NCBI GenBank assembly: GCA_035275265.1
Contig: DATENC010000020.1
Coordinates: 186,001-250,000, forward strand
DNA: 64,000 nt
Reading direction: 5' to 3'
Source: JACQAP01 sp035275265
Lineage (GTDB): Bacteria; Pseudomonadota; Gammaproteobacteria; Burkholderiales; JACQAP01
Part shown: piece by piece, positions 1 through 7,573 of the stretch
Position numbering within the stretch: the stretch's first letter is position 1
Layout: each line of letters opens with the position of its first letter
Made by a program: the position numbers and the translations under genes
The notes under the pieces: model-generated
What the model saw: the letters and a program-made list of their open reading frames with translations, nothing else
What the model was told of the DNA's origin: nothing
Databases searched by the model: none

Positions 1-26
1 TGTATCGCCGGCAAGTCACCATCCTC

Positions 27-428
27 ATGTCTCGATTCCTCGCCGATTACCTGTTCGTGCTTGCAGCCTGGACGCTTGTCATCAAATACGTCTTCCCGCT
101 TGCGTATGCATTGAATGAAGGTGCGCCGGTTCTTACCTACGTGATGTGGGATTTCTGGTGGGTGGCTCACATCTGGCTTGGCTGGGCTTTGATCAGCCGG
201 CCGCGCTACACCTTCGTGTTGGCTCTGGTGGTGTCGGTGGTCGAAATCGTCATTGTTGTGACCAAGTTCGTGGTGTTCCTCTCTGAGCCGCAATGGGATA
301 TCTGGCGCACCAATTGGTTCATCAACAAGTGCTTCGTGCTCGCGTGCTTCATCCTGCTGTTGGGGTGCATGCTCAGGAACCGTGGGGAGTTCAGCTCAGC
401 GACCGACTCGAGACTCAGGACTCAATAG
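27..428 (+). CDS. Small four-helix membrane protein of unknown function
   Basis: The 133-residue product is very hydrophobic, with about four membrane segments (roughly residues 5-28, 38-56, 61-85 and 98-116) and short, charged loops. I do not recognise a family. The last residues (TDSRLRTQ) and the TAG stop are encoded by a short direct repeat, GACTCGAGACTCAGGACTCAATAG in pieces, so the natural C-terminus may have ended slightly earlier before repeat sequence was added. It ends facing a minus-strand terminator. It is likely a real gene because the membrane pattern is coherent; its function is unknown. Confidence 0.6.
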   Translation: MSRFLADYLFVLAAWTLVIKYVFPLAYALNEGAPVLTYVMWDFWWVAHIWLGWALISRPRYTFVLALVVSVVEIVIVVTKFVVFLSEPQWDIWRTNWFINKCFVLACFILLLGCMLRNRGEFSSATDSRLRTQ

Positions 429-436
429 AGGTACTC

Positions 437-469
437 AAAAAAAAGCGCACCGCTACGAGCGGTGCGCTT
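437..469 (-). terminator. Intrinsic terminator of the small secreted protein gene
   Basis: A perfect 12-bp stem (AAGCGCACCGCT at 443-454, AGCGGTGCGCTT at 458-469) encloses a 3-nt loop. On the minus strand it is followed by a run of eight T (437-444). It lies 43 nt after the stop of the minus-strand gene at 512-772. Confidence 0.9.
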
Positions 470-511
470 CACGCTCCGGGGAGGAGGGAGCGTTGTACTT
501 GGCTACCGTTC

Positions 512-772
512 TCAGGAGCGGCCGAACTCTATGACCCTCTTGCCGCTGGTAACGGCTATCTTGTCGTCACCCTTGGCTGTATTGCGGCCCGCATCGGCAA
601 CATTTGCCGGTTGACTGGCCACGGTGCCGTAAACCCTGACATTGGGGACGCCGGTACGGCCGTACACGTTGGCGACATTGTCGATCTGGACAGTGCCCAC
701 CCCCGTTTCAGCAAACGCACCGGTAGTGGCAATGGCAAGACCCGCCGCGACGATCAGTTTGGTTACGTTCAT
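512..772 (-). CDS. Small secreted protein of unknown function
   Basis: The product is 86 residues. It opens with a clear Sec signal peptide (MNVTKLIVAAGLAIATTGAFA, cleavage before ETGVG), leaving a mature chain of about 65 residues without cysteines. The mature part is rich in V, N, G and A, with segments such as VYGRTGVPNVRVYGTVAS that suggest beta structure. A strong Shine-Dalgarno (AGGAG, 7 nt before ATG) fixes the start, and a strong terminator follows, so it is a single-gene transcript. I know of no function. The strong expression signals and export suggest an abundant periplasmic or extracellular protein. Confidence 0.7.
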   Translation of the reverse strand: MNVTKLIVAAGLAIATTGAFAETGVGTVQIDNVANVYGRTGVPNVRVYGTVASQPANVADAGRNTAKGDDKIAVTSGKRVIEFGRS

Positions 773-1341
773 GGTATTACTCCTAGTATTTGTGGAATCA
801 ATCCTTCGTTGTGCGACTGCACCTGAATTTGTTCAGGCTGAGACGAAAACCCTTTCGCCCCACGCATGGCTGCATTGGACACCAATGCCGCGTCGCACAA
901 TAGGCCACGAGTCGCCATAGTATTTATGCTTTATTGGAATGAAAGGTCCCGGGATCACAGGCTGGGGAGATACGGACTCTGCAGCCCGTCGGTTGGCAAG
1001 ACCCGCAGCGGGGCAGAAAGACGCTTAAGGTTCATTGGGTTGCAGACACGGCCGGCGCTTCATCTCCGGCGGTCGGTGCTATTGCCTGTGCGTTTGCGGC
1101 CCCCGACAATCAAATTCGGCGATAAGCTCGAAGCGGGCAGATATGGGCGTTGTGGTCTACACGACCAGACACCAGGTGGCTTGGCGGGACGAGGGAGGAG
1201 AAAATGCGTGCAGCTATTCGGCGACTACAGGGACGATGGCTGGTGATCCTGGAAAGTGGAGTCGCACCGACGGGCATCCAGAACAGCAAGTGAGGTCGCG
1301 GCCCATCGATTATTCACCGAGCAAAAATAACTATTGATCAG
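773..1341. other. Gene-free divergent intergenic region
   Basis: This 569-nt stretch lies between the minus-strand secreted protein gene and the plus-strand ketopantoate reductase-like gene. Open frames here have no coherent protein character. It must hold the promoters of both divergent genes, but I could not place a convincing -35/-10 pair. A short hairpin, CCTGAA-tttg-TTCAGG near 822-837, is the only structure I noticed. Confidence 0.4.
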
Positions 1342-2274
1342 ATGAAAATCGCCGTCATCGGCACCGGTGCGATGGGGTCCGTGTACGCGGGACTGCTCGC
1401 CTCCGCCGGACACGAAGTGTGGGCCAGCGACACATGGCGCGAGCACGTCGACGCGATCAGAAAGAACGGCCTGCGCGTCGAAGGCGCGTCCGGTGACCGG
1501 ACAGTGCATGTCCACGCAACGACACGCCCGGCGGACGCGGGCATTTGCGATCTGGTAATTATTGCCACCAAGGCCATGCATGTGGCGCAGGCCGCCGAAT
1601 CGGCGAAGCCGCTGCTCGGCCCCGAATCCGTAGTGCTGTCGATCCAGAATGGCCTCGGCGGACCGGACACCGCGGCGCGCGTGCTCGGGCGCGAGCGAGT
1701 AGCGGTCGGAGTCGTAGGCGGTTTCGGCGCTTCGATGAAAGGACTTGCCCACGCCCATCACAATGGCTGGGAATTGGTGCGGCTGGGAGAGTTTTCCGGA
1801 CCCGTGACGCCGCGCCTTGAAAGGATTGCCGAAGTGTGGCGCTCGGGCGGGTTCCGGGTAAAGTGCTTTGACGACATCGACCAACTGGTCTGGGAGAAGC
1901 TCATCTGCAACGTCTGCTTCTCGGGTACTTGCGCGGTGACCGAGCGCACCGTCGCGGAAGTCATCGAGGACGCCGACGCCTGGCGTGTGGCATCGGGCTG
2001 CGCCGGGGAAGCTTTCACGGTGGCGAAAGCGCGCAAGGTTCACTTGGACTTCGACGATCCGGTGGCTTACGTTCGCGATTTCGGCATGAAGATCCCCAAC
2101 GCTCGTCCGTCGATGCTGCTCGACCACATGGCCGGACGAATCTCGGAGATCGATGCCATCAATGGCGCCATTCCGCCAGCCGCTGCCGCAGTCGGCGTGG
2201 CCGCTCCTTGCAACGAATTGATCAGCGCCCTGGTGCGCGCAAAAGAGCGGCGAATGGGAGTGCGTGCCCGCTGA
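1342..2274 (+). CDS. 2-dehydropantoate 2-reductase family protein (ApbA/PanE-like)
   Basis: The product is 310 residues, the usual family length. It starts with a Rossmann NADP-binding motif, MKIAVIGTGAMGSVYAG (GxGxxG at 7-12). The central segment WEKLICNVCFSGTCAV carries the lysine expected in the catalytic site, followed by the C-terminal helical domain with a PSMLLDHMAGRISEIDAING signature. Family members reduce ketopantoate with NADPH for pantothenate synthesis, but many paralogues act on other 2-keto acids. A second, diverged copy lies at 16405-17391, so it is not clear which, if either, is the true PanE. The NTF2-like gene follows about 90 nt downstream. Confidence 0.85.
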   Translation: MKIAVIGTGAMGSVYAGLLASAGHEVWASDTWREHVDAIRKNGLRVEGASGDRTVHVHATTRPADAGICDLVIIATKAMHVAQAAESAKPLLGPESVVLSIQNGLGGPDTAARVLGRERVAVGVVGGFGASMKGLAHAHHNGWELVRLGEFSGPVTPRLERIAEVWRSGGFRVKCFDDIDQLVWEKLICNVCFSGTCAVTERTVAEVIEDADAWRVASGCAGEAFTVAKARKVHLDFDDPVAYVRDFGMKIPNARPSMLLDHMAGRISEIDAINGAIPPAAAAVGVAAPCNELISALVRAKERRMGVRAR

Positions 2275-2363
2275 AACGTGGTCTTCAGGTTGACGAAGCC
2301 GAGGTTTACAAGGAATCAGTAGACCAGTACACGACGAATGACTTTCAACCGAAGGAGAAAGAA

Positions 2364-2819
2364 ATGTTGAGACAGTGTATTCGTGCATTGCGCGATTTGA
2401 CCATGCATCGTGCCGCAGCCGACGGAGGCGGGGCGCAGGACTGCAGTGGCACCATCACCGAGCCGGAAGCTCTGAAAGCGGAGCAGGATCGCTACGCGGC
2501 GCAGATGAAAGCCGACGTGCCGGCGATGCAGCGATTGTTCGGTGATGACCTCGTCTATATCCACTCGAGCACGGTGCAGGACACCAAAGCGACCTTCATC
2601 GAGTCGATCCGCTCAGGCAAGGTCAAGTACCGCGCGATGAAGCGCGGCGCCGTCAAGGTCCGGACATACGGGTGCATCGCCATCGTCAGCGGCGGAGCGG
2701 TTTTCACGGTGACCGTGAAAGGTGAGGATCGAAATCTCAACCTGTTGTTCCACGCTATCTATGCGAAGCGCGCCACGGGCATCCAGTTTGTGTCCTGGCA
2801 AGCTACCAAGCTGCCGTAG
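2364..2819 (+). CDS. SnoaL/DUF4440-like (NTF2-fold) protein
   Basis: The ATG at 2364 has a good Shine-Dalgarno (GAAGGAG at 2351) and gives 151 residues. From about residue 32 the chain fits the NTF2-like DUF4440 pattern: EPEALKAEQDRYAAQMKAD, then LFGDDLVYIHSSTVQDTKATFIES in parts, and a C-terminal sheet ending in QFVSWQATKLP. Such domains bind small hydrophobic ligands or act as ketosteroid-isomerase-like enzymes; the substrate is not predictable. The first 30 residues are unlike the family and could be a divergent leader. It probably shares a transcript with the upstream reductase-like gene. Confidence 0.7.
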   Translation: MLRQCIRALRDLTMHRAAADGGGAQDCSGTITEPEALKAEQDRYAAQMKADVPAMQRLFGDDLVYIHSSTVQDTKATFIESIRSGKVKYRAMKRGAVKVRTYGCIAIVSGGAVFTVTVKGEDRNLNLLFHAIYAKRATGIQFVSWQATKLP

Positions 2820-2909
2820 GCGGGAACAGGCTCGGAGACGGGACAACTACTGGCGGCTGGAAAGAACAGGATTGGACTTGCTCTTTCCCGAGTGAGCAAC
2901 CTGCCCGAT

Positions 2910-3767
2910 TCACCTCAGCACTTCGTCGCCGATTGGTGCGGGAGTTGTAGCGTTGTTCGGCTTGGTGTTCGGACCAAATGAACGGTGGACCCCCAGGCGT
3001 CCGATGACCGGCAGTTTCAGCGCAAGAATCGATGGATGAAATCCGAAAGTGAGCCCAAGGATATTGACCTCGAACCCCTCGACTCTGCTCACTACCACAC
3101 CGAAAAGGCCAAACAGCGACAACTGAACGCCGTTTCCGCTGGGCGGCGCCGATATCCACCGACGGCCGATATAGTCCTTGCCGATGGCAGTTGCCGGCAG
3201 GTCCAACTCGAGTTCGGGGATTGCCCGGGCAATATGAGCGACAAAGGTGTTTGAGTTGGGTCCTGGCCAAGCGCGATAATGCCCGCCGTAGGGATACACC
3301 CGGATCGACTTTTCGATGCGTTCGATCAGCGCGCTCACATCGTCGCCCCGTTTTTCGGCCAGCAACTGCGGCATGTTTCCGAACCAGCGTTGGTCGGGCG
3401 CGCGCTTTCGCGTTGCAACCGCCGAGCCGCGACGGCGCAGGCGCCAGTAGGTCACTTCGTAGACGGTGTAGGTTTTCGCGCAGGCCGGCTTCACTGCGAT
3501 CCAGGTATGTACCCCGAAATAGCCTCGCCACCCGAGACAACGGGCGCAGTACACTTGTATAACCGGTTCGGGAGTCGTCGCCGGGTCGCGCGCGAGGCTG
3601 ACCGGTACGCGACGCGCGCTGCGCCAATCACGAAATCCCTCCACGCCGTGCGCAACGAAGGCTGCAAACGGGCGGACGGAAAAACTCTTGATGCCGCGAA
3701 AAACACTCATGTTCGATCCATCGAGAATCAAGATTACGATTTGCATCGTATTGGCATGAGTTGGCAC
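2910..3767 (-). CDS. DUF3750 family protein
   Basis: The C-terminal two thirds carry a recognisable DUF3750 pattern: HTWIAVKPACAKTYTVYEVT in pieces, YPYGGHYRAWPGPNSNTFVA, then IPELELDLPATAIGKDYIG. The WPGPNSNTF block has been likened to papain-like or lipid-processing folds, but no function is established. The start is uncertain. A GTG at 3767 has a GGGGAA Shine-Dalgarno-like run 6 nt upstream, while ATGs at 3746 and 3710 lack a good site but start nearer the conserved part. A C-terminal hydrophobic region (LFGLFGVVVS, ILGLTFGFHPS) may be membrane-associated. It is transcribed alone. Confidence 0.75.
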   Translation of the reverse strand: MPTHANTMQIVILILDGSNMSVFRGIKSFSVRPFAAFVAHGVEGFRDWRSARRVPVSLARDPATTPEPVIQVYCARCLGWRGYFGVHTWIAVKPACAKTYTVYEVTYWRLRRRGSAVATRKRAPDQRWFGNMPQLLAEKRGDDVSALIERIEKSIRVYPYGGHYRAWPGPNSNTFVAHIARAIPELELDLPATAIGKDYIGRRWISAPPSGNGVQLSLFGLFGVVVSRVEGFEVNILGLTFGFHPSILALKLPVIGRLGVHRSFGPNTKPNNATTPAPIGDEVLR

Positions 3768-4062
3768 AAGTTGTTCCCCGCGAACGCAGATTTGTGGTTC
3801 CTTTGGCCTACTTTTCGCGTGCGCGTCGTCGGCCAGAGACAGAGCTCGGGCGCATTTTTGTGCGCGACAAAAGTTCGACCACCGATCGACGTAGCTGATC
3901 GGTTACAACCGCTTTGTAAAACTTGATCGCTCGTGTAGCGAAACGTCGAGCAGGAGAACCGGAACAATGGCGCGATTTTTTGGACGGGAACCGGGTTCCG
4001 TCCGGCACGTCACTCGAACAACCTGTCCTGCGGAGCAGTGCCGTTTGGGGTTCGCGCAGGTT
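3768..4062. other. Gene-free intergenic region
   Basis: This is about 295 nt between the DUF3750 and FKBP genes, both on the minus strand. Only short overlapping frames without family character occur. It presumably holds the DUF3750 promoter; I see no clear hairpin or repeat. Confidence 0.35.
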
Positions 4063-4407
4063 TCAACTCACGCCGAGTAATTCCACTTCGAAAATCAGCG
4101 TCGCATTCGGTGGGATGACGCCGCCAGCGCCACGTGCGCCGTAACCGAGCGCCGGCGGAATGGTGAGCTTGCGCTTGCCCCCCACCTTCATACCTTGCAC
4201 CCCCTCATCCCAGCCGCGGATGACCTTGCCCTGGCCTAGCCCGAATTCGAATGGATCGTTGCGATCCTTGCTCGAATCGAACTTGGTTCCATCGACCAGC
4301 CAGCCGGTGTAGTGCACGGTGACGCGCCTGCCGGCAGCGGCGGGAACGCCTTCACCGATGGTGATCTCTTCGATTCCAAGTCCGCTTGCGGTATGTGTGG
4401 CGGGCAT
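4063..4407 (-). CDS. FKBP-type peptidyl-prolyl cis-trans isomerase
   Basis: A 114-residue single-domain FKBP that catalyses cis-trans isomerisation at prolines. Hallmarks are VTVHYTGWLVDGTKFDSS (residues about 29-46), the active-site stretch FEFGLGQGKVIRGWDEGVQG, and the C-terminal ALGYGARGAGGVIPPNATLI. There is no signal peptide, so it is cytoplasmic, unlike FkpA or the Mip group. It is full length. The next gene upstream on the same strand is the di-haem cytochrome, 121 nt away, so it may be transcribed separately. Confidence 0.95.
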   Translation of the reverse strand: MPATHTASGLGIEEITIGEGVPAAAGRRVTVHYTGWLVDGTKFDSSKDRNDPFEFGLGQGKVIRGWDEGVQGMKVGGKRKLTIPPALGYGARGAGGVIPPNATLIFEVELLGVS

Positions 4408-4528
4408 GAGAGCCTCGATAGAATGAGAGGAGGCGGCATTGTAGCTGGAACACGATTGTCGGAAACCTGCGTCAGCAACCGGACGCCGCGTACTCGTGGA
4501 TGCGTTTTGTTCCGTGTTGCTTTTCCGC

Positions 4529-5485
4529 TCAGGGCGCGCGGGAGGCCGTGTAGGCGGCGATCGACACCATATCTTCCTCGCTCAGCTGAGCGACCACCGC
4601 CTTCATCAGTTCCGTCCAAGGCCCGTTGCGAACGCCATGCCGCATGTCGTAGAGCTGGCGCACGATGTAGCTAGGAGAACGGCCCGCCAGCGCCGGCACC
4701 GGGCCGAGGCCCCTCAGTTCCTCACCATGGCAGATCGCACATGGCGTGGTCCTGCCGGCTCCGCCGGTGGCGACCAAGGCTTCACCCTTCCTGATACTGC
4801 CGACCGGAACGTAGGCGACAAAACCGGAAGCGGCGTCGCGAAGCTCCGTGCGTTCCAGGTCTTCGGGCATCTCGATTACGCGATGGCCAATCGGTTCGGT
4901 GGCGCCGGCCTCCGAGGCAACCAGCATCCATCCCGCAACATGCGTCTTCGGCACAGTGCTGGTTTCGATCACCCTGATCCACGGCTTTGGCCGGAGGGTC
5001 GAAAAGTATTCCGCGGCAGTCTTCAGGTCGGTGTCGCTGACGGCCTTTGCGACCGCGATCATCAGATTGACGGGCAGGCTTGCCGGTTCCGAACTCTTCC
5101 TCGCGCCGCTTCTGAAATCGGCCACCTGTTGCACGATGTACTCGGCAGACAGACCCGCGAGGCTGGAATTCTCGGGGCGTCCCAGTCCATTCGGAAGGTG
5201 GCAGTAACCGCACGCGAACACAGCCGGTTTGGTGCCGTGACTCACGACTTCGGGCATTGGCGGGTGGCCGTCGGGATGCCAATCCGGCGCGTTGAAGAGA
5301 TCGCGTATTTGCGTCAGTGTAAAAGCCTTGCTGCTGCCCGGAACGTTTTTCATTGCGCCGTCGTCCGGCACCGGTTGGACGCCAGGGGGATTGACCACGA
5401 ACGCCCAGGGCGGCGGTGCCTTGTCTGCGCCTGAAACCGTTCCGATCAGGCAAGCGAGCATCACGATGGCGGTGACATTCTTCAT
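4529..5485 (-). CDS. Periplasmic di-haem cytochrome c
   Basis: The 318-residue product has a signal peptide (MKNVTAIVMLACLIGTVSGA). Two CxxCH haem-binding sites follow, CGYCH at about 92-96 and CAICH at about 249-253, each starting a class I cytochrome c fold. The two halves share patterns after the haem: SAEYIVQQVADFRSGARKSS in the first and PSYIVRQLYDMRHGVRNG in the second, showing internal duplication. This Y(I/V)xxQLxxxRxGxR pattern is typical of cytochrome c4/c553-like electron carriers. It probably passes electrons in the periplasm. No partner dehydrogenase or oxidase is adjacent. Confidence 0.9.
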   Translation of the reverse strand: MKNVTAIVMLACLIGTVSGADKAPPPWAFVVNPPGVQPVPDDGAMKNVPGSSKAFTLTQIRDLFNAPDWHPDGHPPMPEVVSHGTKPAVFACGYCHLPNGLGRPENSSLAGLSAEYIVQQVADFRSGARKSSEPASLPVNLMIAVAKAVSDTDLKTAAEYFSTLRPKPWIRVIETSTVPKTHVAGWMLVASEAGATEPIGHRVIEMPEDLERTELRDAASGFVAYVPVGSIRKGEALVATGGAGRTTPCAICHGEELRGLGPVPALAGRSPSYIVRQLYDMRHGVRNGPWTELMKAVVAQLSEEDMVSIAAYTASRAP

Positions 5486-5601
5486 GATTCCTCCCGGTCA
5501 ATGTTGGCTCGAATGATACCCGGAAGTGCGCCACCGCCCTCGCTGGCGCCAATCGCGCACTGCGTGTAAATTCGGCGCGTTACAACCGCCAACACCTGCA
5601 C

Positions 5602-6261
5602 ATGACAATGTCCGCCTTGCCTTTGCTATCTCCGCTTGAAATACGCGTGCTTGGCGTGCTGGTGGAGAAGCAGCTCACCACGCCTGACTACTACCCGCTC
5701 TCGCTGAATGCGCTGGTCGCTGGTTGCAACCAGAAGTCGAGCCGCGACCCGGTGATGAGCGTCGGCGAGGACGATGCGCAGGGTGCGCTGGACGCGCTCA
5801 AGGAACGGAAACTGGTTACCAACAACTGGGGCGCGTCGCGGCGGGTGGTGCGCTATTCCCACAATTTTCCGCAGGTGGTCGATACCGATCCGGGGACCAC
5901 GGCTCTGCTGGCAACGCTCATGTTGCGCGGACCTCAGACGCCGGGGGAACTTCGGATCGCCTGTGAGCGCCTGTACCGCTTCGCGGATCTGTCGAGCGTG
6001 GAGGCCTACCTGCAGGAGATGACAAGCCGTCCCGCCGGCGCGCTGGTTGTTAAGCTGCCAAAACAGCCCGGTGCGCGCGAGCATCGCTGGGCGCACTTGC
6101 TCGGCGGGCCGGCGGGCGCGGCGACCGATCTCCCCGAAACGCACGCTGCCGTCGCTACCGCATCGGGTGCCGGGTTCGAGGCCGAAGTGGCCCGCTTGCG
6201 CGATGAAGTCGCGGAGCTCAGGACGATGGTGGAACGGCTGAGAGAAGAGATCAAGAAATAA
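5602..6261 (+). CDS. yceH: YceH family (DUF480) winged-helix protein
   Basis: The product is 219 residues. The N-terminal SPLEIRVLGVLVEKQLTTPD, then YYPLSLNALVAGCNQKSSRD and VMSVGEDDAQGALDALKER match the DUF480 signature, which folds as two winged helices. The C-terminal end (about 185-219) is a coiled coil of repeated leucines and glutamates (EVARLRDEVAELRTMVERLR). The molecular role of the family is unknown; DNA binding is an inference from the fold. The chromate transporter genes start 10 nt downstream, so it heads a three-gene unit. Confidence 0.9.
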   Translation: MTMSALPLLSPLEIRVLGVLVEKQLTTPDYYPLSLNALVAGCNQKSSRDPVMSVGEDDAQGALDALKERKLVTNNWGASRRVVRYSHNFPQVVDTDPGTTALLATLMLRGPQTPGELRIACERLYRFADLSSVEAYLQEMTSRPAGALVVKLPKQPGAREHRWAHLLGGPAGAATDLPETHAAVATASGAGFEAEVARLRDEVAELRTMVERLREEIKK

Positions 6262-6271
6262 GCGCGCCCGC

Positions 6272-6871
6272 GTGACCGACGAACTTAATCCACTTGCACG
6301 GCCATCTTCGAAGAAGGAGGTGTTCGTCGCCTTCACGTTGCTCGCATTGCAGGGTTTCGGCGGCGTTCTGGCAGTAGCCCAACGGGTGTTGTGCGAACAG
6401 AAACGCTGGCTTACCAAGGAGCAGTTTGTAGACATCCTGGCGTTCGGGCAGGTGCTGCCGGGCCCCAACGTCTGCAACGTTGCGCTGATGGTCGGCGATC
6501 GTTTCTTCGGCTGGCGTGGCGCATTCGCGGCGTTGGCGGGAATGATGACCGTGCCATTGGTCATCGTTCTGGCAATCACGGTGGCGTACTCGCAGTACGC
6601 TTCGAATCCCGTGGTGGCGGGCGCACTCAAGGGCATGGGTGCGGTGGCCGCCGGGCTGTTCGTTGGAACCGCGATGAAGCTCATGAGCGCGCTACGCGAG
6701 AACCCGATGGGTGTTCCCGCTTGCGTGGTGCTTCTGGCGCTGGCGTTCGTAGCTGTGGCAATACTGCGGTGGCCTCTGGTGTGGGTGCTGCTAGGGCTCG
6801 GCACGGTCGCGAGTCTGTTTGCCTGGCGGCGCTTGCGCGCCGGCACCGCGACCGCCGCGGAGAACCTGTGA
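6272..6871 (+). CDS. Chromate transporter, N-terminal-type subunit
   Basis: A 199-residue membrane protein beginning at GTG, 10 nt after the preceding stop. The signature LLALQGFGGVLAVAQRVL and the strongly conserved FVDILAFGQVLPGPNVCNVA identify a short-chain CHR domain, with about six membrane segments. In this family two half-size CHR proteins, encoded side by side, together replace the single long transporter. The partner gene overlaps by 4 nt. The family includes chromate efflux pumps, but the real substrate cannot be told from sequence. Confidence 0.9.
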   Translation: MTDELNPLARPSSKKEVFVAFTLLALQGFGGVLAVAQRVLCEQKRWLTKEQFVDILAFGQVLPGPNVCNVALMVGDRFFGWRGAFAALAGMMTVPLVIVLAITVAYSQYASNPVVAGALKGMGAVAAGLFVGTAMKLMSALRENPMGVPACVVLLALAFVAVAILRWPLVWVLLGLGTVASLFAWRRLRAGTATAAENL

Positions 6872-7407
6872 TCGGCGCGATGCCACTTTCAGCCGAATTG
6901 CTCGCGTTGTTCGGCCACTTTCTCCTGTTGTCGCTGCTGGCGATTGGCGGCGCGATCACCGTTGTCCCGGACATGCATCGGGTGCTGGTCGGCGACATGG
7001 GGCTGCTAAGCGATGCGCAGTTCAATGCCTCGATCGCGATCGCGCAAGCATCGCCGGGGCCCAACGTGTTATTCGTTGCGGTGATGGGTTACCAGGCTGC
7101 GGGTCTGGCGGGCGCTGCGGCCACGCTCGCCGGGATCATGCTGCCATCGACGACGCTCGCGCTCGCGGCCGCACGCTGGAGTCATGCCCGGCGTGACTGG
7201 CGCGAAGTGCGGGCGTTCAAGGCTGGTATGGCGCCGATAGTGATTGCGCTGATGTTCGCCACCGGCTGGATCCTCACTGCGGAAACACCAGGCTGGCGAC
7301 ATGTGCTGCTCACTGTCGCGGCTGCGGTTCTGGTCTGGCGCACCCGGCTGCATCTGCTGCTGATGATCGCCGCCGGAGCGATCGTCGGCGCGCTGGGATG
7401 GGTGTAG
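6868..7407 (+). CDS. Chromate transporter, C-terminal-type subunit
   Basis: The GTG at 6868 overlaps the stop of the first subunit (GTGA), which indicates translational coupling; an ATG at 6880 is an alternative. The 179-residue product has the second-half CHR signature: LSLLAIGGAITVVPDMHRVL, then FNASIAIAQASPGPNVLFVA, with the conserved SPGPN. About five or six membrane segments follow. It probably pairs with the 6272-6871 product as one antiporter. A GA-rich repeat starts directly after the TAG stop. Confidence 0.9.
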   Translation: MIGAMPLSAELLALFGHFLLLSLLAIGGAITVVPDMHRVLVGDMGLLSDAQFNASIAIAQASPGPNVLFVAVMGYQAAGLAGAAATLAGIMLPSTTLALAAARWSHARRDWREVRAFKAGMAPIVIALMFATGWILTAETPGWRHVLLTVAAAVLVWRTRLHLLLMIAAGAIVGALGWV

Positions 7408-7442
7408 AGGGCGGAGGCGAGGGATGAGGAAATGAAAGGGGA
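7408..7442 (+). repeat. GA-rich 7-nt-unit repeat abutting a stop codon
   Basis: Directly after the TAG of the second chromate transporter gene comes AGGGCGGAGGCGAGGGATG, then AGGAAATGAAAGGGG. It belongs by composition to the GAGGGAT/GAGGGAC repeat class seen at 26165-26269 and 53762-53880. Only one arm is present here; no complementary CT-rich arm follows within 100 nt. Confidence 0.5.
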
Positions 7443-7573
7443 AGTTGAAAGTTGTGGTGTTGCGCGCCGGAGTGCGCGGAAGGCCGGTGGAGCAATTCTG
7501 TCCGAGCCGGAGTTGCGCGGCTGAATCGGTGTAAATTAGATTCGCTATCTGATCCCACATTGAGGCACATCTG

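Noticed and set aside
1225..2388. 387-residue minus-strand open frame over the first PanE-like gene
   Set aside because: Antisense composition with no recognisable motif; the plus-strand protein is canonical.
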